Numbered from the stretch's first letter, positions 8,357 through 17,124 are shown. The stretch: DNA of 64,000 nt from Candidatus Pantoea formicae (GCF_011752625.1 NZ_VWXD01000005.1:186001-250000); one strand, 5' to 3'. Notes: generated by a model from the sequence alone, not told the origin. Numbers and translations: made by a program.

Positions 8357-9367
8357 ATGTCTGACGGCTGGAATATCGCGCTTTTAGGCGCAACAGGCGC
8401 AGTAGGGAACGCTGTACTGGAACTGCTGGCTGAACGCCAGTTCCCGGTTGGTGAATTGTATCTGCTGGCGAGTGAGAACACCGCCGGTGAAAATGTCCGT
8501 TTTGATGGACGCACCTTGTTTGTAAAAGATGCAGCAGATTTCGACTGGACGCAGGCGCAGTTGGCATTTTTCGCGGCCGGACGTGAAGCTTCAGCGCGTT
8601 ATGCGGATGAAGCTGCCAGTCAGGGATGCCTGGTGATCGACAGCAGCGATCTGTTCGCGCTGGAGCCGGATGTGCCACTGGTGGTGCCGGATGTGAATCC
8701 ACAGGTGCTGGCCGATTACCGCAATCGCACTATCGTGACGGTGGCCGATGCACTGGTCAGCCAACTGCTGAGCGCCATCAAACCTCTGGTGGATACGGCC
8801 GGTTTAAGCCGTTTGCAGGTGACCAATCTGCTCTCCGTGTCGAGCCACGGGAAGGCGGCAGTGGATGGTTTGGCGGGTGAGAGCGCTCGCCTTTTGAACG
8901 GCGTACCAGCGGATGAGCACTATTTTGGCCGCCAGTTGGCGTTCAACCTGCTGCCACAGTTAGCGGATAACAATGGTAGCGTCGAAAGTGAACGTCGCTT
9001 AGTGGATCAGGTGCGCAAGGTATTGCAGGACGAAGGTTTACCGATTGCGGTCAGCAGCGTTCAGGCACCGGTGTTCTACGGCAACACCCAGATTGTCCAT
9101 GTGGAAAATTTGCGTCCGTTGTCGGCTGAAGAAGCACGTGATGAACTGGCGCGTGCCGAGGACATCAATCTGAGTGAAGACGGCGAGTATCCCACGCCCG
9201 TCAGTGATGCGTCAGGCAACGATGCACTGAGTATTGGCAATGTGCGTAACGATTATGGTGTACCTGAGCTACTGCAGTTCTGGTCAGTCGCTGACAACAT
9301 CCGCTTTGGCGGTGCGCTGATGGCAGTGAAAACCGCCGAGAAATTGGTGCAGGAGTATTTCTATTAA
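8357..9367 (+). CDS. usg: Usg, aspartate-semialdehyde dehydrogenase-like protein
   Basis: A 336-residue homologue of aspartate-semialdehyde dehydrogenase with an intact N-terminal dinucleotide-binding motif (LLGATGAVGNAVLELL). At the position of the ASADH catalytic cysteine the sequence reads VADALVSQLL, with Ser/Leu and no Cys, so dehydrogenase activity is not expected. This is a feature of the Usg family as I recall it. Its function is unresolved. The stop overlaps the truA start (TAATG), so the two are translationally coupled. RBS CTGGAG precedes the ATG. Confidence 0.93.
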   Translation: MSDGWNIALLGATGAVGNAVLELLAERQFPVGELYLLASENTAGENVRFDGRTLFVKDAADFDWTQAQLAFFAAGREASARYADEAASQGCLVIDSSDLFALEPDVPLVVPDVNPQVLADYRNRTIVTVADALVSQLLSAIKPLVDTAGLSRLQVTNLLSVSSHGKAAVDGLAGESARLLNGVPADEHYFGRQLAFNLLPQLADNNGSVESERRLVDQVRKVLQDEGLPIAVSSVQAPVFYGNTQIVHVENLRPLSAEEARDELARAEDINLSEDGEYPTPVSDASGNDALSIGNVRNDYGVPELLQFWSVADNIRFGGALMAVKTAEKLVQEYFY

Positions 9368-10173
9368 TGTTGTCTGAAGCTACGACATTTAAGCTGGCGT
9401 TAGGGATTGAGTACGACGGCAGCCGTTACTATGGCTGGCAGCGACAAAATGAAGTTCGCAGCGTGCAGGAAAAACTGGAAAAAGCGCTCTCGAAAGTGGC
9501 GAATCATCCTGTGGTAGTGTTCTGCGCGGGACGTACCGATGCCGGTGTACATGGGACGGGGCAGGTGGTGCATTTTGAAACCACCTCACAACGTGCGGAC
9601 AGCGCCTGGACGCTGGGTGTTAACGCCAATTTACCTGACGACATTGCGGTGCGTTGGGTGAAAGCGGTGCCGGATGAATTCCATGCCCGCTTCAGCGCCA
9701 CGGCGCGTCGTTACCGCTATGTGATTTTCAATCAACGCCTGCGGCCGGCGATTCTTGGCAATGGTATCACCCATTTTTATCATCCGCTGGATGCCGAAAA
9801 AATGCAGCGTGCCGGACAGTGTTTGATCGGCGAGAACGACTTTACCTCGTTCCGGGCTGTGCAGTGCCAGTCGCGGACGCCGTGGCGTAACGTGATGCAC
9901 CTTAACGTCACACGTTACGGGCCTTATGTGATTGTCGATATCAAAGCGAATGCGTTCGTGCACCACATGGTGCGCAACATCGTCGGCAGCCTGATGGAAA
10001 TTGGCTGCGGCAACCAGCCGGAAAGCTGGATGGCTGAGTTGCTGGCGGCAAAAGATCGTACTCTGGCGGCAGCGACCGCTAAAGCCGAGGGGTTGTATTT
10101 GGTGGCGGTGGATTACCCATCTCACTTTGCGTTACCTCAGCCTGCGTTAGGACCTTTGTTCCTCGCAGATTAA
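9367..10173 (+). CDS. truA: tRNA pseudouridine(38-40) synthase TruA
   Basis: TruA isomerises uridines 38, 39 and 40 of the anticodon stem-loop of many tRNAs. The 268-residue protein has the TruA signature FCAGRTDAGVHGTGQV, with the catalytic aspartate at about residue 58. It also has RYRYVIFN, the FTSFRAVQCQS segment and FVHHMVRNIVGSLMEIG near the C-terminus. It starts inside the usg stop codon, giving coupled translation. In E. coli this gene (hisT) affects his-operon attenuation through tRNA-His modification. dedA follows 36 bp downstream. Confidence 0.97.
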   Translation: MLSEATTFKLALGIEYDGSRYYGWQRQNEVRSVQEKLEKALSKVANHPVVVFCAGRTDAGVHGTGQVVHFETTSQRADSAWTLGVNANLPDDIAVRWVKAVPDEFHARFSATARRYRYVIFNQRLRPAILGNGITHFYHPLDAEKMQRAGQCLIGENDFTSFRAVQCQSRTPWRNVMHLNVTRYGPYVIVDIKANAFVHHMVRNIVGSLMEIGCGNQPESWMAELLAAKDRTLAAATAKAEGLYLVAVDYPSHFALPQPALGPLFLAD

Positions 10174-10209
10174 TTTAAATGAGTAAGGATGTTTGGGAGC
10201 CGGAACATT

Positions 10210-10872
10210 ATGGAATTTATCCACTTTTTGATCGACTTTATCCTCCATATTGATGTGCATTTAGCCGAACTTGTGGCGCAGTACGGCGTGTGGATTTACG
10301 CCATTCTGTTCCTGATCCTGTTTTGTGAAACGGGTCTGGTTGTTACACCTTTCCTGCCAGGGGATTCGCTGCTGTTTGTTGCTGGCGCGCTAGCGGCATT
10401 GCCAGGAAACGATCTTAACGTGCATCTCATGGTCACGTTGCTGGTGATTGCCGCTATCCTTGGTGATGCGGTGAACTACACTATTGGTCGGTTGTTCGGT
10501 GAGAAACTGTTCAGCAACCCGAACTCGAAAATATTCCGTCGCAGCTATCTGGATAAAACCCACGCGTTTTACGATCGCCACGGTGGCAAAACCATTATAC
10601 TTGCGCGCTTTGTACCAATCGTGCGAACCTTTGCCCCCTTTGTGGCGGGAATGGGACACATGTCTTATCGCCACTTCGCACTCTTCAACGTAACGGGTGC
10701 GCTGTTATGGGTGTTGCTGTTCTCTTACGCGGGCTACCTGTTTGGCGACTTACCGGTAGTGCAGGAGAACCTGAAATTGCTGATTGTGGGCATTATTGTC
10801 GTCTCCATACTGCCAGGCGTGATTGAAGTGTGGCGCCATCGCCGTCAGGCGCGTCAGCAAAAGCCACAGTAA
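10210..10872 (+). CDS. dedA: DedA-family inner-membrane protein
   Basis: A 220-residue polytopic membrane protein of the DedA/VTT superfamily, whose members are implicated in undecaprenyl-phosphate or phospholipid flipping and proton-motive-force homeostasis. Motifs visible: FCETGLVVTPFLPGDSLLFVAGALA, GDAVNYTIGR and the conserved arginine/glycine region RFVPIVRTFAPFVAGMGHM. I chose ATG 10210 (MEFIHFLIDFILHIDVHL), which matches the E. coli DedA N-terminus; the open frame extends seven codons further upstream. It lies between truA and accD as in E. coli. Confidence 0.95.
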   Translation: MEFIHFLIDFILHIDVHLAELVAQYGVWIYAILFLILFCETGLVVTPFLPGDSLLFVAGALAALPGNDLNVHLMVTLLVIAAILGDAVNYTIGRLFGEKLFSNPNSKIFRRSYLDKTHAFYDRHGGKTIILARFVPIVRTFAPFVAGMGHMSYRHFALFNVTGALLWVLLFSYAGYLFGDLPVVQENLKLLIVGIIVVSILPGVIEVWRHRRQARQQKPQ

Positions 10873-11004
10873 ACCCATAACCAGATTTTTATCCACAGCG
10901 AGAACGGGTTGTGGTTTAATGAGCGACATTTACGGCCTGCTGGAGGTGATTTCAGCAGCCACAAGAAGACTGGACCAGGTCAGCATTAAACAGAAAGGTC
11001 ATCA

Positions 11005-11913
11005 ATGAGCTGGATTGAACGCATACTGAATAAAAGCACTACCACGCCAACGCGCAAAGCCAGTATCCCGGAAGGGGTCTGGACTAAATGCGATAGCTGC
11101 GGCCAGGTGCTGTACCGCGCCGAACTGGAGCGTAACCTTGAGGTCTGCCCGAAGTGCGACCACCACATGCGCATGCACGCCCGTGAGCGTTTGCACAGCA
11201 TCTTGGATGAAGGTTCTCTGGTTGAGTTAGGCAGCGAGCTGGAACCGAAGGATCTGCTGAAATTCCGCGATTCTAAGAAGTACAAAGATCGTCTGGTTGC
11301 CGCGCAGAAAGATACCGGTGAAAAAGATGCATTGATCACCATGAAAGGCACGCTGCATGGTATGCCAGTGGTGGCCGTGGCCTTTGAGTTCTCCTTTATG
11401 GGTGGCTCAATGGGCTCTGTGGTTGGCGCGCGCTTCGTACGCGGTGTTGAGCAGGCACTGGAAGATAACTGCCCGCTGATCTGCTTCTCTGCCAGTGGCG
11501 GTGCGCGTATGCAGGAAGCGCTGCAGTCGCTGATGCAGATGGCGAAAACCAGTGCAGCCTTGGCGAAGATGCAAGAGCGCGGCTTGCCGTACATCTCTGT
11601 GTTGACCGATCCTACCATGGGCGGTGTATCTGCCAGCTTCGCCATGCTGGGTGATTTGAACGTGGCGGAACCGAAAGCGCTGATCGGCTTTGCCGGTCCA
11701 CGTGTTATCGAACAGACCGTACGTGAAAAACTGCCACCTGGCTTCCAGCGCAGTGAGTTCCTGATTGAAAAAGGCGCGATCGACATGATCATCCGTCGTC
11801 CGGAAATGCGCTTTAAGCTGGCAAGCTTGCTGGCGAAAATGATGAACCTGCCAGCGCCGCTGCAGGATGGTGATCAGCCTTCTACGGCTGTGCCGGAGAG
11901 CAACGAGGCCTGA
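11005..11913 (+). CDS. accD: Acetyl-CoA carboxylase carboxyltransferase subunit beta
   Basis: AccD pairs with AccA to transfer the carboxyl group from biotin on BCCP to acetyl-CoA, giving malonyl-CoA, the first committed step of fatty-acid synthesis. The 302-residue protein has the N-terminal zinc ribbon (Cys29, Cys32, Cys48, Cys51). The zinc ribbon binds nucleic acid, and translational autoregulation is known in E. coli. The crotonase-fold oxyanion loop is visible in FSASGGARMQEALQSLMQM and DPTMGGVSASFA. The 132-bp upstream gap separates it from dedA; a hairpin and an ERIC element follow. Confidence 0.97.
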   Translation: MSWIERILNKSTTTPTRKASIPEGVWTKCDSCGQVLYRAELERNLEVCPKCDHHMRMHARERLHSILDEGSLVELGSELEPKDLLKFRDSKKYKDRLVAAQKDTGEKDALITMKGTLHGMPVVAVAFEFSFMGGSMGSVVGARFVRGVEQALEDNCPLICFSASGGARMQEALQSLMQMAKTSAALAKMQERGLPYISVLTDPTMGGVSASFAMLGDLNVAEPKALIGFAGPRVIEQTVREKLPPGFQRSEFLIEKGAIDMIIRRPEMRFKLASLLAKMMNLPAPLQDGDQPSTAVPESNEA

Positions 11914-11921
11914 CAGGCAAC

Positions 11922-11946
11922 GAAAAGCGGTTTTTAAACGCTTTTC
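11922..11946 (+). terminator. Hairpin after accD
   Basis: Perfect 8-bp stem GAAAAGCG / CGCTTTTC with a T-rich 9-nt loop, 8 nt after the accD stop. The 3' arm contains TTTT but no clear U-tract follows, so termination may be partial. Confidence 0.6.
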
Positions 11947-11958
11947 ACCAATGAACCG

Positions 11959-12083
11959 TAAACACGACATCATTCGAGTTGCAGCAAGGCGGCAAACGAA
12001 TGAATCCCAGGGCGCTTACACCGATAAGCGACTGGGGTGATTGAGTGCAGCCAACGCCGCTGCGGCTTGAATGATGATGTGTA
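11959..12083. repeat. ERIC element (about 125 bp)
   Basis: Enterobacterial repetitive intergenic consensus sequence between accD and folC. It carries the signature GAATCCCAGGGCGCTTACA...AAGCGACTGGGGTGA core and matched termini (CATCATTCGAGTTGCAG and CTTGAATGATGATG). Its right end is about 20 bp from the folC start, so folC mRNA must carry the ERIC in its leader if it is co-transcribed with accD. Confidence 0.9.
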
Positions 12084-12102
12084 AGATGAGAAAACGGGAC
12101 AC

Positions 12103-13371
12103 ATGGACACTCTTCATCTTCCTCAAGCCACGTCGCCTTTGGCCACGTGGCTTCATTATCTTGAGCACTTGCATTCTCAGCCCATTGAACTGGGCCTGGA
12201 TCGTATTCAACGCGTCGCAGCACGCCTCGATCTGCTCAAGCCCGCTCCGTTTATCTTCACTGTCGCCGGAACTAACGGCAAAGGCACCACCTGTCGCACC
12301 TTGGAAACGCTGTTGATGGCCGCAGGCTACCGCGTGGGGGTGTACAGTTCACCACATTTGGTTCGTTACACCGAACGTGTGCGCGTACAGGGTGCAGAAC
12401 TGGATGAAGCGATGCACAGCGCCAGCTTTGCCAGCATTGAAGCCGGACGCGGTGATATCTCCCTGACCTATTTTGAATTTGGTACGCTCTCGGCACTTAA
12501 TCTGTTCCGCGATGCCAGTCTGGATGTCGTGATCCTCGAAGTGGGCCTTGGCGGTCGTCTTGATGCCACCAACATTGTGGATGCGGATGTGGCGGTCATC
12601 ACCAGCATTGCCTTAGACCATACCGACTGGCTTGGCCCGGACCGCGAAAGCATTGGGCGTGAAAAAGCCGGTGTATTCCGCGCGGGCAAGCCTGCGGTCG
12701 TTGGCGAAGCGGATATGCCGCACACCATTGCTGAGGTCGCGGCAGAGAAGGGCGCGCAACTGTTGCAGATCAACCATGACTGGCAATGGACGAAGCAGGA
12801 GAGCAGTTGGACGTTGCAAGATGCCGATGGTGAACTGCGCGATCTCCCGTTGCCGCAAGTTCCGCTGCCCAATGCGGCGACCGCACTGGCTGCACTGCGC
12901 GCTTCTGGTCTTAACGTCAGTGAAGCGATCATTCGTGAGCACCTACCTTTGGCGATTTTGCCTGGCCGCTTCCAGACGGTCAGTGAGCATCCGCGAGTGA
13001 TTCTGGATGTCGCGCACAACCCCCATGCCGCGAATTATCTGGCTTCACGACTGGCAGAGCTCCCCAACAAGGGTAGCGTCCATGCGGTGGTGGGCATGCT
13101 GCATGACAAAGATATCGCGGGTACTTTGGCGGCGTTGTCGCCGCAGGTGGATTACTGGTACTGCGCGCCGCTGGATGGCCCACGTGGCGCCACCGCCGAG
13201 GAGTTAATCGCGCATCTTGATGGCGCTAATGCCTATGCGCATGTCGATGCGGCATGGCAGGTGGCGCGTCAACGGGCAGCGACTGAGGATGTGATTCTGG
13301 TGTGCGGATCTTTCCACACCGTCGCACAGGTTATGGAATCGATGGCAGCGGAGAACGGCAGTGGCAAGTAA
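12103..13371 (+). CDS. folC: Bifunctional folylpolyglutamate / dihydrofolate synthase
   Basis: FolC joins glutamate to dihydropteroate to give dihydrofolate and adds polyglutamate tails to folates. The 422-residue Mur-ligase-fold protein has the ATP P-loop AGTNGKGTT at about 56-64, EVGLGGRLDATNIV, TSIALDHTDWLG and the DVAHNPHAANYLA segment of the C-terminal domain. The ATG at 12103 lies just beyond the ERIC; GGGACAC is the nearest upstream purine-rich stretch and no strong RBS is visible. The 3' end overlaps dedD by 11 bp. Confidence 0.96.
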   Translation: MDTLHLPQATSPLATWLHYLEHLHSQPIELGLDRIQRVAARLDLLKPAPFIFTVAGTNGKGTTCRTLETLLMAAGYRVGVYSSPHLVRYTERVRVQGAELDEAMHSASFASIEAGRGDISLTYFEFGTLSALNLFRDASLDVVILEVGLGGRLDATNIVDADVAVITSIALDHTDWLGPDRESIGREKAGVFRAGKPAVVGEADMPHTIAEVAAEKGAQLLQINHDWQWTKQESSWTLQDADGELRDLPLPQVPLPNAATALAALRASGLNVSEAIIREHLPLAILPGRFQTVSEHPRVILDVAHNPHAANYLASRLAELPNKGSVHAVVGMLHDKDIAGTLAALSPQVDYWYCAPLDGPRGATAEELIAHLDGANAYAHVDAAWQVARQRAATEDVILVCGSFHTVAQVMESMAAENGSGK

Positions 13372-14122
13372 GTTTCAAAATCGCTTAGTCGGTACCGTCA
13401 TTCTGGTGGCGATTGGCGTCATCGTTTTGCCGGGTTTGTTGGACGGCAAGAAGAAGCATTATAAAGAAGAGTTCGCGGCGATCCCGCTGGTGCCGAAGCC
13501 GGACGATCAGCAGGACAGCGAAACGGTGCCACCGGTCACGCAGCCTTTACCCGCGCAACCGCCGGAAGGGGCCAATGCTGCGCAGAATCAAGACAATGGC
13601 AAAGCGACGAGCAACGCCAGCAACGGCAGCGCACAACCTGCGCAGAACAACGAGCCAACGTTGGTGACACCGCCGCCGGTGCATCAGCAGGTGAAACCGG
13701 TTGAGCAATCGAAGCCAAAGCCTGTCGAGCAGCCCAAACCGAAACCGGTGGAGCAGCCGAAGCCGAAACCAGTAGAGCAACCTAAACCTAAGCCGGTGGA
13801 ACAGCCGAAAGAGAGAGAGGTTGAGCAACCTAAAGCCGTGGAAGCGCCGAAGCAGAGTGAACCGGAGTCAGCTCCTGCTGGCCAGGCTTACGTGGTGCAA
13901 TTAGGGGCGCTCAAAAATGCTGCGAAGGTCAATGAAATTGTGGCTCAGCTGCGTCTTTCGGGTTATCGCGCCTTTACAGTGCCGTCAACGCCGGTTCAGG
14001 GACAGATCACCCGTATTTATGTCGGACCGGATGCGTCAAAAGCGAAGCTGCAGAGTTCGCTGAGTGAACTGCAGGGCATTTCTGGCCTCGGTGGGGTGAT
14101 AAAACCTTACGGCACACGTTAA
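13361..14122 (+). CDS. dedD: Cell-division protein DedD (SPOR domain)
   Basis: A 253-residue inner-membrane protein with a short cytoplasmic N-terminus, one membrane segment (LVGTVILVAIGVIVLPGLL, about residues 9-27), a long periplasmic linker and a C-terminal SPOR domain (AYVVQLGALKNAAKVNEIV to the end) that binds denuded septal peptidoglycan. DedD supports constriction together with FtsN. The start is GTG inside folC. The linker holds about four tandem copies of an eight-residue KPKPVEQP unit at roughly 116-150, encoded by near-identical 24-bp DNA repeats, so length polymorphism is likely. Confidence 0.95.
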   Translation: MASKFQNRLVGTVILVAIGVIVLPGLLDGKKKHYKEEFAAIPLVPKPDDQQDSETVPPVTQPLPAQPPEGANAAQNQDNGKATSNASNGSAQPAQNNEPTLVTPPPVHQQVKPVEQSKPKPVEQPKPKPVEQPKPKPVEQPKPKPVEQPKEREVEQPKAVEAPKQSEPESAPAGQAYVVQLGALKNAAKVNEIVAQLRLSGYRAFTVPSTPVQGQITRIYVGPDASKAKLQSSLSELQGISGLGGVIKPYGTR

Positions 14123-14133
14123 CAGATTGATAA

Positions 14134-14162
14134 GCCGCGCCGATGGCAGAAAAAGGCGCGGC
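14134..14162 (+). terminator. GC-rich hairpin after dedD
   Basis: Stem GCCGCGCC / GGCGCGGC (14134-14141 / 14155-14162) with a 13-nt loop, 11 nt after the dedD stop. There is no U-tract, so it may stabilise the 3' end or act as a weak terminator before the cvpA promoter. Confidence 0.5.
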
Positions 14163-14293
14163 ACAGCACAAGCTGTTCATCAAAATGTTATGAAAAAATG
14201 ATTTTATATCAGCAGGTTAAATCGCTGGTGACACTCAGGGCGAGGAAAGTTTTTTTCATCGCCCTTTTTATGGATGCAGAACCGGAAAACCCT

Positions 14294-14322
14294 ACGCAAA
14301 CGTTTTCTTTTTCTGTTAGAAT
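14294..14322 (+). promoter_or_regulatory. PurR box and promoter of cvpA-purF
   Basis: ACGCAAACGTTTTCTT at 14294-14309 matches the PurR operator (consensus ACGCAAACGTTTGCGT) and agrees with the E. coli purF operator as I recall it. A -10 candidate TAGAAT is at 14317-14322, so the box would cover the -35 region. Repression by PurR with hypoxanthine or guanine is the expected control. Confidence 0.85.
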
Positions 14323-14371
14323 GCGCCCCGAACTGGATGCAGGGGTGCTTAGCACTGGGTTGGAAGCGTTC

Positions 14372-14857
14372 ATGATCTGGATTGATTACGTCATTATTGC
14401 GGTAGTTGGTTTTTCGGCTCTGGTCAGCCTGATTCGTGGGTTTGTCCGGGAAGCCTTATCTCTCGTTACCTGGGGATGCGCGTTTTTTGTCGCCAGTCAT
14501 TACTACACCTACCTTGCAGTCTGGTTTACAGGTTTTGACGACGAACTGGTTCGTAATGGCATCGCGATTGCGGTGTTATTCGTTGCTACCCTGATTGTGG
14601 GTGCCATCGTGAACTATGTGATCGGCTCGCTGGTGGAAAAAACCGGCTTGTCGGGAACCGACAGGGTGTTGGGGGTCTGTTTCGGGGCGTTGCGTGGCGT
14701 GCTGATTGTTTCCGCTATGCTCTTCTTCCTCGATACATTCACCGGCTTTTCGAAAAGCTCTGACTGGCAACAGTCGCAACTTATTCCCCAGTTCAGTTAT
14801 ATCATCAGGTGGTTTTTCGATTACCTGAAAAGCACGTCCAGTTTTATACCCCGGTGA
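14372..14857 (+). CDS. cvpA: CvpA family inner-membrane protein
   Basis: A 162-residue membrane protein with four hydrophobic segments, named for its requirement in colicin V production and often first in the purF operon. The open frame extends 58 codons upstream, but that part overlaps the PurR box and promoter. ATG 14372 gives MIWIDYVIIAVVGFSALVS, the family N-terminus and length. The conserved LIRGFVREALSLVTWGCAFF segment is present. purF follows 36 bp downstream. Confidence 0.94.
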   Translation: MIWIDYVIIAVVGFSALVSLIRGFVREALSLVTWGCAFFVASHYYTYLAVWFTGFDDELVRNGIAIAVLFVATLIVGAIVNYVIGSLVEKTGLSGTDRVLGVCFGALRGVLIVSAMLFFLDTFTGFSKSSDWQQSQLIPQFSYIIRWFFDYLKSTSSFIPR

Positions 14858-14893
14858 CACCATCGGGAGTGCGGCTAATGAGGAAATGACAAC

Positions 14894-16411
14894 ATGTGCG
14901 GTATTGTTGGTATCACCGGTTTTATGCCAGTAAACCAGTCGATCTATGACGCGTTAACGGTGCTGCAGCACCGCGGGCAAGATGCCGCCGGCATTTGTAC
15001 CATCGATGCGCTTAACTGCTTCCGTCTGCGTAAAGCGAATGGTCTGGTGAGCGATGTCTTCGAAGCACGCCACATGCAGCGTTTGCAGGGTAACATCGGG
15101 ATTGGCCATGTTCGCTATCCAACAGCGGGCAGCTCCAGCGCTTCTGAAGCACAGCCATTCTATGTTAACTCCCCTTATGGCATTACGCTGGCGCACAACG
15201 GCAACCTGACCAATGCGCACGAGCTGCGTAAGCATCTGTTCGAAGTGGGCCGCCGTCACGTTAACACCACCTCTGATTCTGAAATCCTGCTGAACATCTT
15301 TGCGCAGGAGCTCGATCGTTTCCAGCATGACCCGCTGGAAGCTGACAACATTTTTGCTGCGGTGGCGGCAGTGCACCAACATGTGCGCGGCGCTTACGCA
15401 GTGGTTTCAATGATCATCGGGCACGGGATGGTGGCGTTCCGCGATCCGAACGGTATCCGTCCGCTGGTGCTGGGCAAACGCGTGATCGAAGATGGCCGTA
15501 CCGAATACATGGTGGCGTCTGAAAGCGTAGCACTGGATACGTTAGGCTTCGAGTTCATCCGCGATGTCGCGCCAGGCGAAGCGGTTTACATCACCGAGCA
15601 GGGCCAGCTGTCTACCCGCCAGTGTGCTGAAAACCCGAAAACCAATCCTTGCCTGTTCGAATACGTCTACTTTGCGCGTCCAGACTCCTTCCTTGATAAA
15701 GTTTCTGTGTACAGTGCGCGTGTGCGCATGGGCACCAAACTGGGCCAGAAAATTGCCCGCGAGTGGGAAGACCTGGATATCGACGTGGTCATTCCGATCC
15801 CGGAAACCTCTACTGATGCTGCGCTGGAAATCGCCCGTATTCTTGACAAGCCATACCGTCAGGGCTTCGTGAAAAACCGCTATGTGGGCCGCACCTTTAT
15901 CATGCCGGGCCAGCATATGCGTCGTAGCGCCATTCGTCGCAAGCTGAATGCCAACCGTGCTGAGTTCCGCGATAAGAACGTCCTGCTGGTCGATGACTCG
16001 ATTGTGCGTGGCACAACCTCCGAGCAGATCATCGAGATGGCACGTGAAGCGGGTGCCAAGCGCGTCTATCTGGCGTCGGCGGCACCGGAAATTCGTTTCC
16101 CGAACGTCTATGGTATTGATATGCCAAGCGCCACTGAACTGATCGCCCACGGTCGTGAAGTGGAAGAGATTCGCCAGCTGATCAAAGCGGATGCGCTGAT
16201 CTTCCAGGACCTTGATGATCTAATCGAAGCCGTGCGTGAAGAGAACCCGGATATTGCACAGTTTGAGTGCTCGGTGTTCAACGGCGTGTATGTGACGAAA
16301 GATGTCGACCAGCAGTACCTTGAGTATCTGCAGTCACTGCGTAACGACGATGCGAAAGCGATTCAACGTCAGAACGAAGTGGAAGGTCTGGAGCTGCACA
16401 ACGAGGGGTAA
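14894..16411 (+). CDS. purF: Amidophosphoribosyltransferase
   Basis: PurF makes 5-phosphoribosylamine from PRPP and glutamine, the committed step of de novo purine synthesis. The 505-residue protein begins MCGIVGITG; the Cys after Met becomes the N-terminal nucleophile of the class II glutaminase domain. RHVNTTSDSEILL and AHNGNLTNA support that domain. The C-terminal phosphoribosyltransferase domain carries the PRPP loop VLLVDDSIVRGTTSEQI near 365-380. Co-transcription with cvpA under the PurR box is expected. Confidence 0.98.
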   Translation: MCGIVGITGFMPVNQSIYDALTVLQHRGQDAAGICTIDALNCFRLRKANGLVSDVFEARHMQRLQGNIGIGHVRYPTAGSSSASEAQPFYVNSPYGITLAHNGNLTNAHELRKHLFEVGRRHVNTTSDSEILLNIFAQELDRFQHDPLEADNIFAAVAAVHQHVRGAYAVVSMIIGHGMVAFRDPNGIRPLVLGKRVIEDGRTEYMVASESVALDTLGFEFIRDVAPGEAVYITEQGQLSTRQCAENPKTNPCLFEYVYFARPDSFLDKVSVYSARVRMGTKLGQKIAREWEDLDIDVVIPIPETSTDAALEIARILDKPYRQGFVKNRYVGRTFIMPGQHMRRSAIRRKLNANRAEFRDKNVLLVDDSIVRGTTSEQIIEMAREAGAKRVYLASAAPEIRFPNVYGIDMPSATELIAHGREVEEIRQLIKADALIFQDLDDLIEAVREENPDIAQFECSVFNGVYVTKDVDQQYLEYLQSLRNDDAKAIQRQNEVEGLELHNEG

Positions 16412-16434
16412 TCTACTCGTTGCGGCAAATTAAG

Positions 16435-16470
16435 ACAGGGCGGGAGCAATCCCGCCCTGTTTGTTTTTGT
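16435..16470 (+). terminator. Rho-independent terminator of cvpA-purF
   Basis: Perfect 11-bp stem ACAGGGCGGGA / TCCCGCCCTGT with loop GCAA, followed by TTGTTTTTG, 24 nt after the purF stop. Confidence 0.93.
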
Positions 16471-16526
16471 ATTTTTGTTCAGTGAGCAGCTATCATTGCC
16501 GCAATCTGAACGGGCAAGGCTGAATT

Positions 16527-17096
16527 ATGAAACGACTCATCATTGGAATTTCCGGCGCCAGTGGCGCGATCTACGGCGTGCGCATGTTGCAAGTCTTGCA
16601 ACCGTTAGCCGATGTGGAAACCCACTTGGTGATGAGCCCTGCGGCACGCCAGACGCTGGCTTTGGAAACAGACTACAACCTGCGCGATGTGCAGGCGCTA
16701 GCCGATGTGGTGCACGATGTGCGTGACATTGCCGCCAGCATCTCATCAGGATCGTTCAAGACCCTCGGCATGGCGATATTGCCCTGTTCAATGAAAACCC
16801 TCTCCGGCATTGTGCACAGCTACAGTGATAGTCTACTGACACGTGCGGCGGATGTGGTGCTGAAAGAGCAGCGCAAACTGGTGCTGTGTGTGCGTGAAAC
16901 GCCGCTGCATCTGGGGCACCTGCGTATGATGACCACCGCGGCCGAGCTGGGGGCGATGATCATGCCGCCTGTTCCAGCGTTCTATCATCGTCCGCAGCGG
17001 ATTGAAGATTTAATCGATCAAACGGTCAATCGTGTCATCGATCAGTTTGATATTGAGCTGCCTGAAGACCTGTTCACCCGTTGGCATGGCGCATAA
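16527..17096 (+). CDS. ubiX: UbiX flavin prenyltransferase
   Basis: UbiX prenylates FMN with dimethylallyl phosphate to give prenyl-FMN, the cofactor of the UbiD decarboxylase in ubiquinone synthesis. The 189-residue flavoprotein has the FMN-binding GISGASGAIYGVRML segment at the N-terminus, SSGSFKTLGMAILPCSMKTLSGI, and the RETPLHLGHLRMM and MPPVPAFYHRPQ motifs. It follows the purF terminator by about 56 bp, so it needs its own promoter or read-through. It ends just before the NtrC-type site of the amino-acid transporter. Confidence 0.95.
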   Translation: MKRLIIGISGASGAIYGVRMLQVLQPLADVETHLVMSPAARQTLALETDYNLRDVQALADVVHDVRDIAASISSGSFKTLGMAILPCSMKTLSGIVHSYSDSLLTRAADVVLKEQRKLVLCVRETPLHLGHLRMMTTAAELGAMIMPPVPAFYHRPQRIEDLIDQTVNRVIDQFDIELPEDLFTRWHGA

Positions 17097-17107
17097 TGGT
17101 GCAAAAG

Positions 17108-17124
17108 TGCACTCATTGTGTGCA
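17108..17124 (+). promoter_or_regulatory. NtrC-like binding site(s) upstream of hisJ
   Basis: TGCACTCATTGTGTGCA has the TGCAC-N7-GTGCA symmetry of an NtrC enhancer site. Further half-sites flank it (TGGTGCA at 17097-17103; GTGCATCTTGTGCAC near 17149-17163). They lie roughly 160-220 bp upstream of the predicted sigma-54 start, a normal enhancer distance. Confidence 0.65.
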
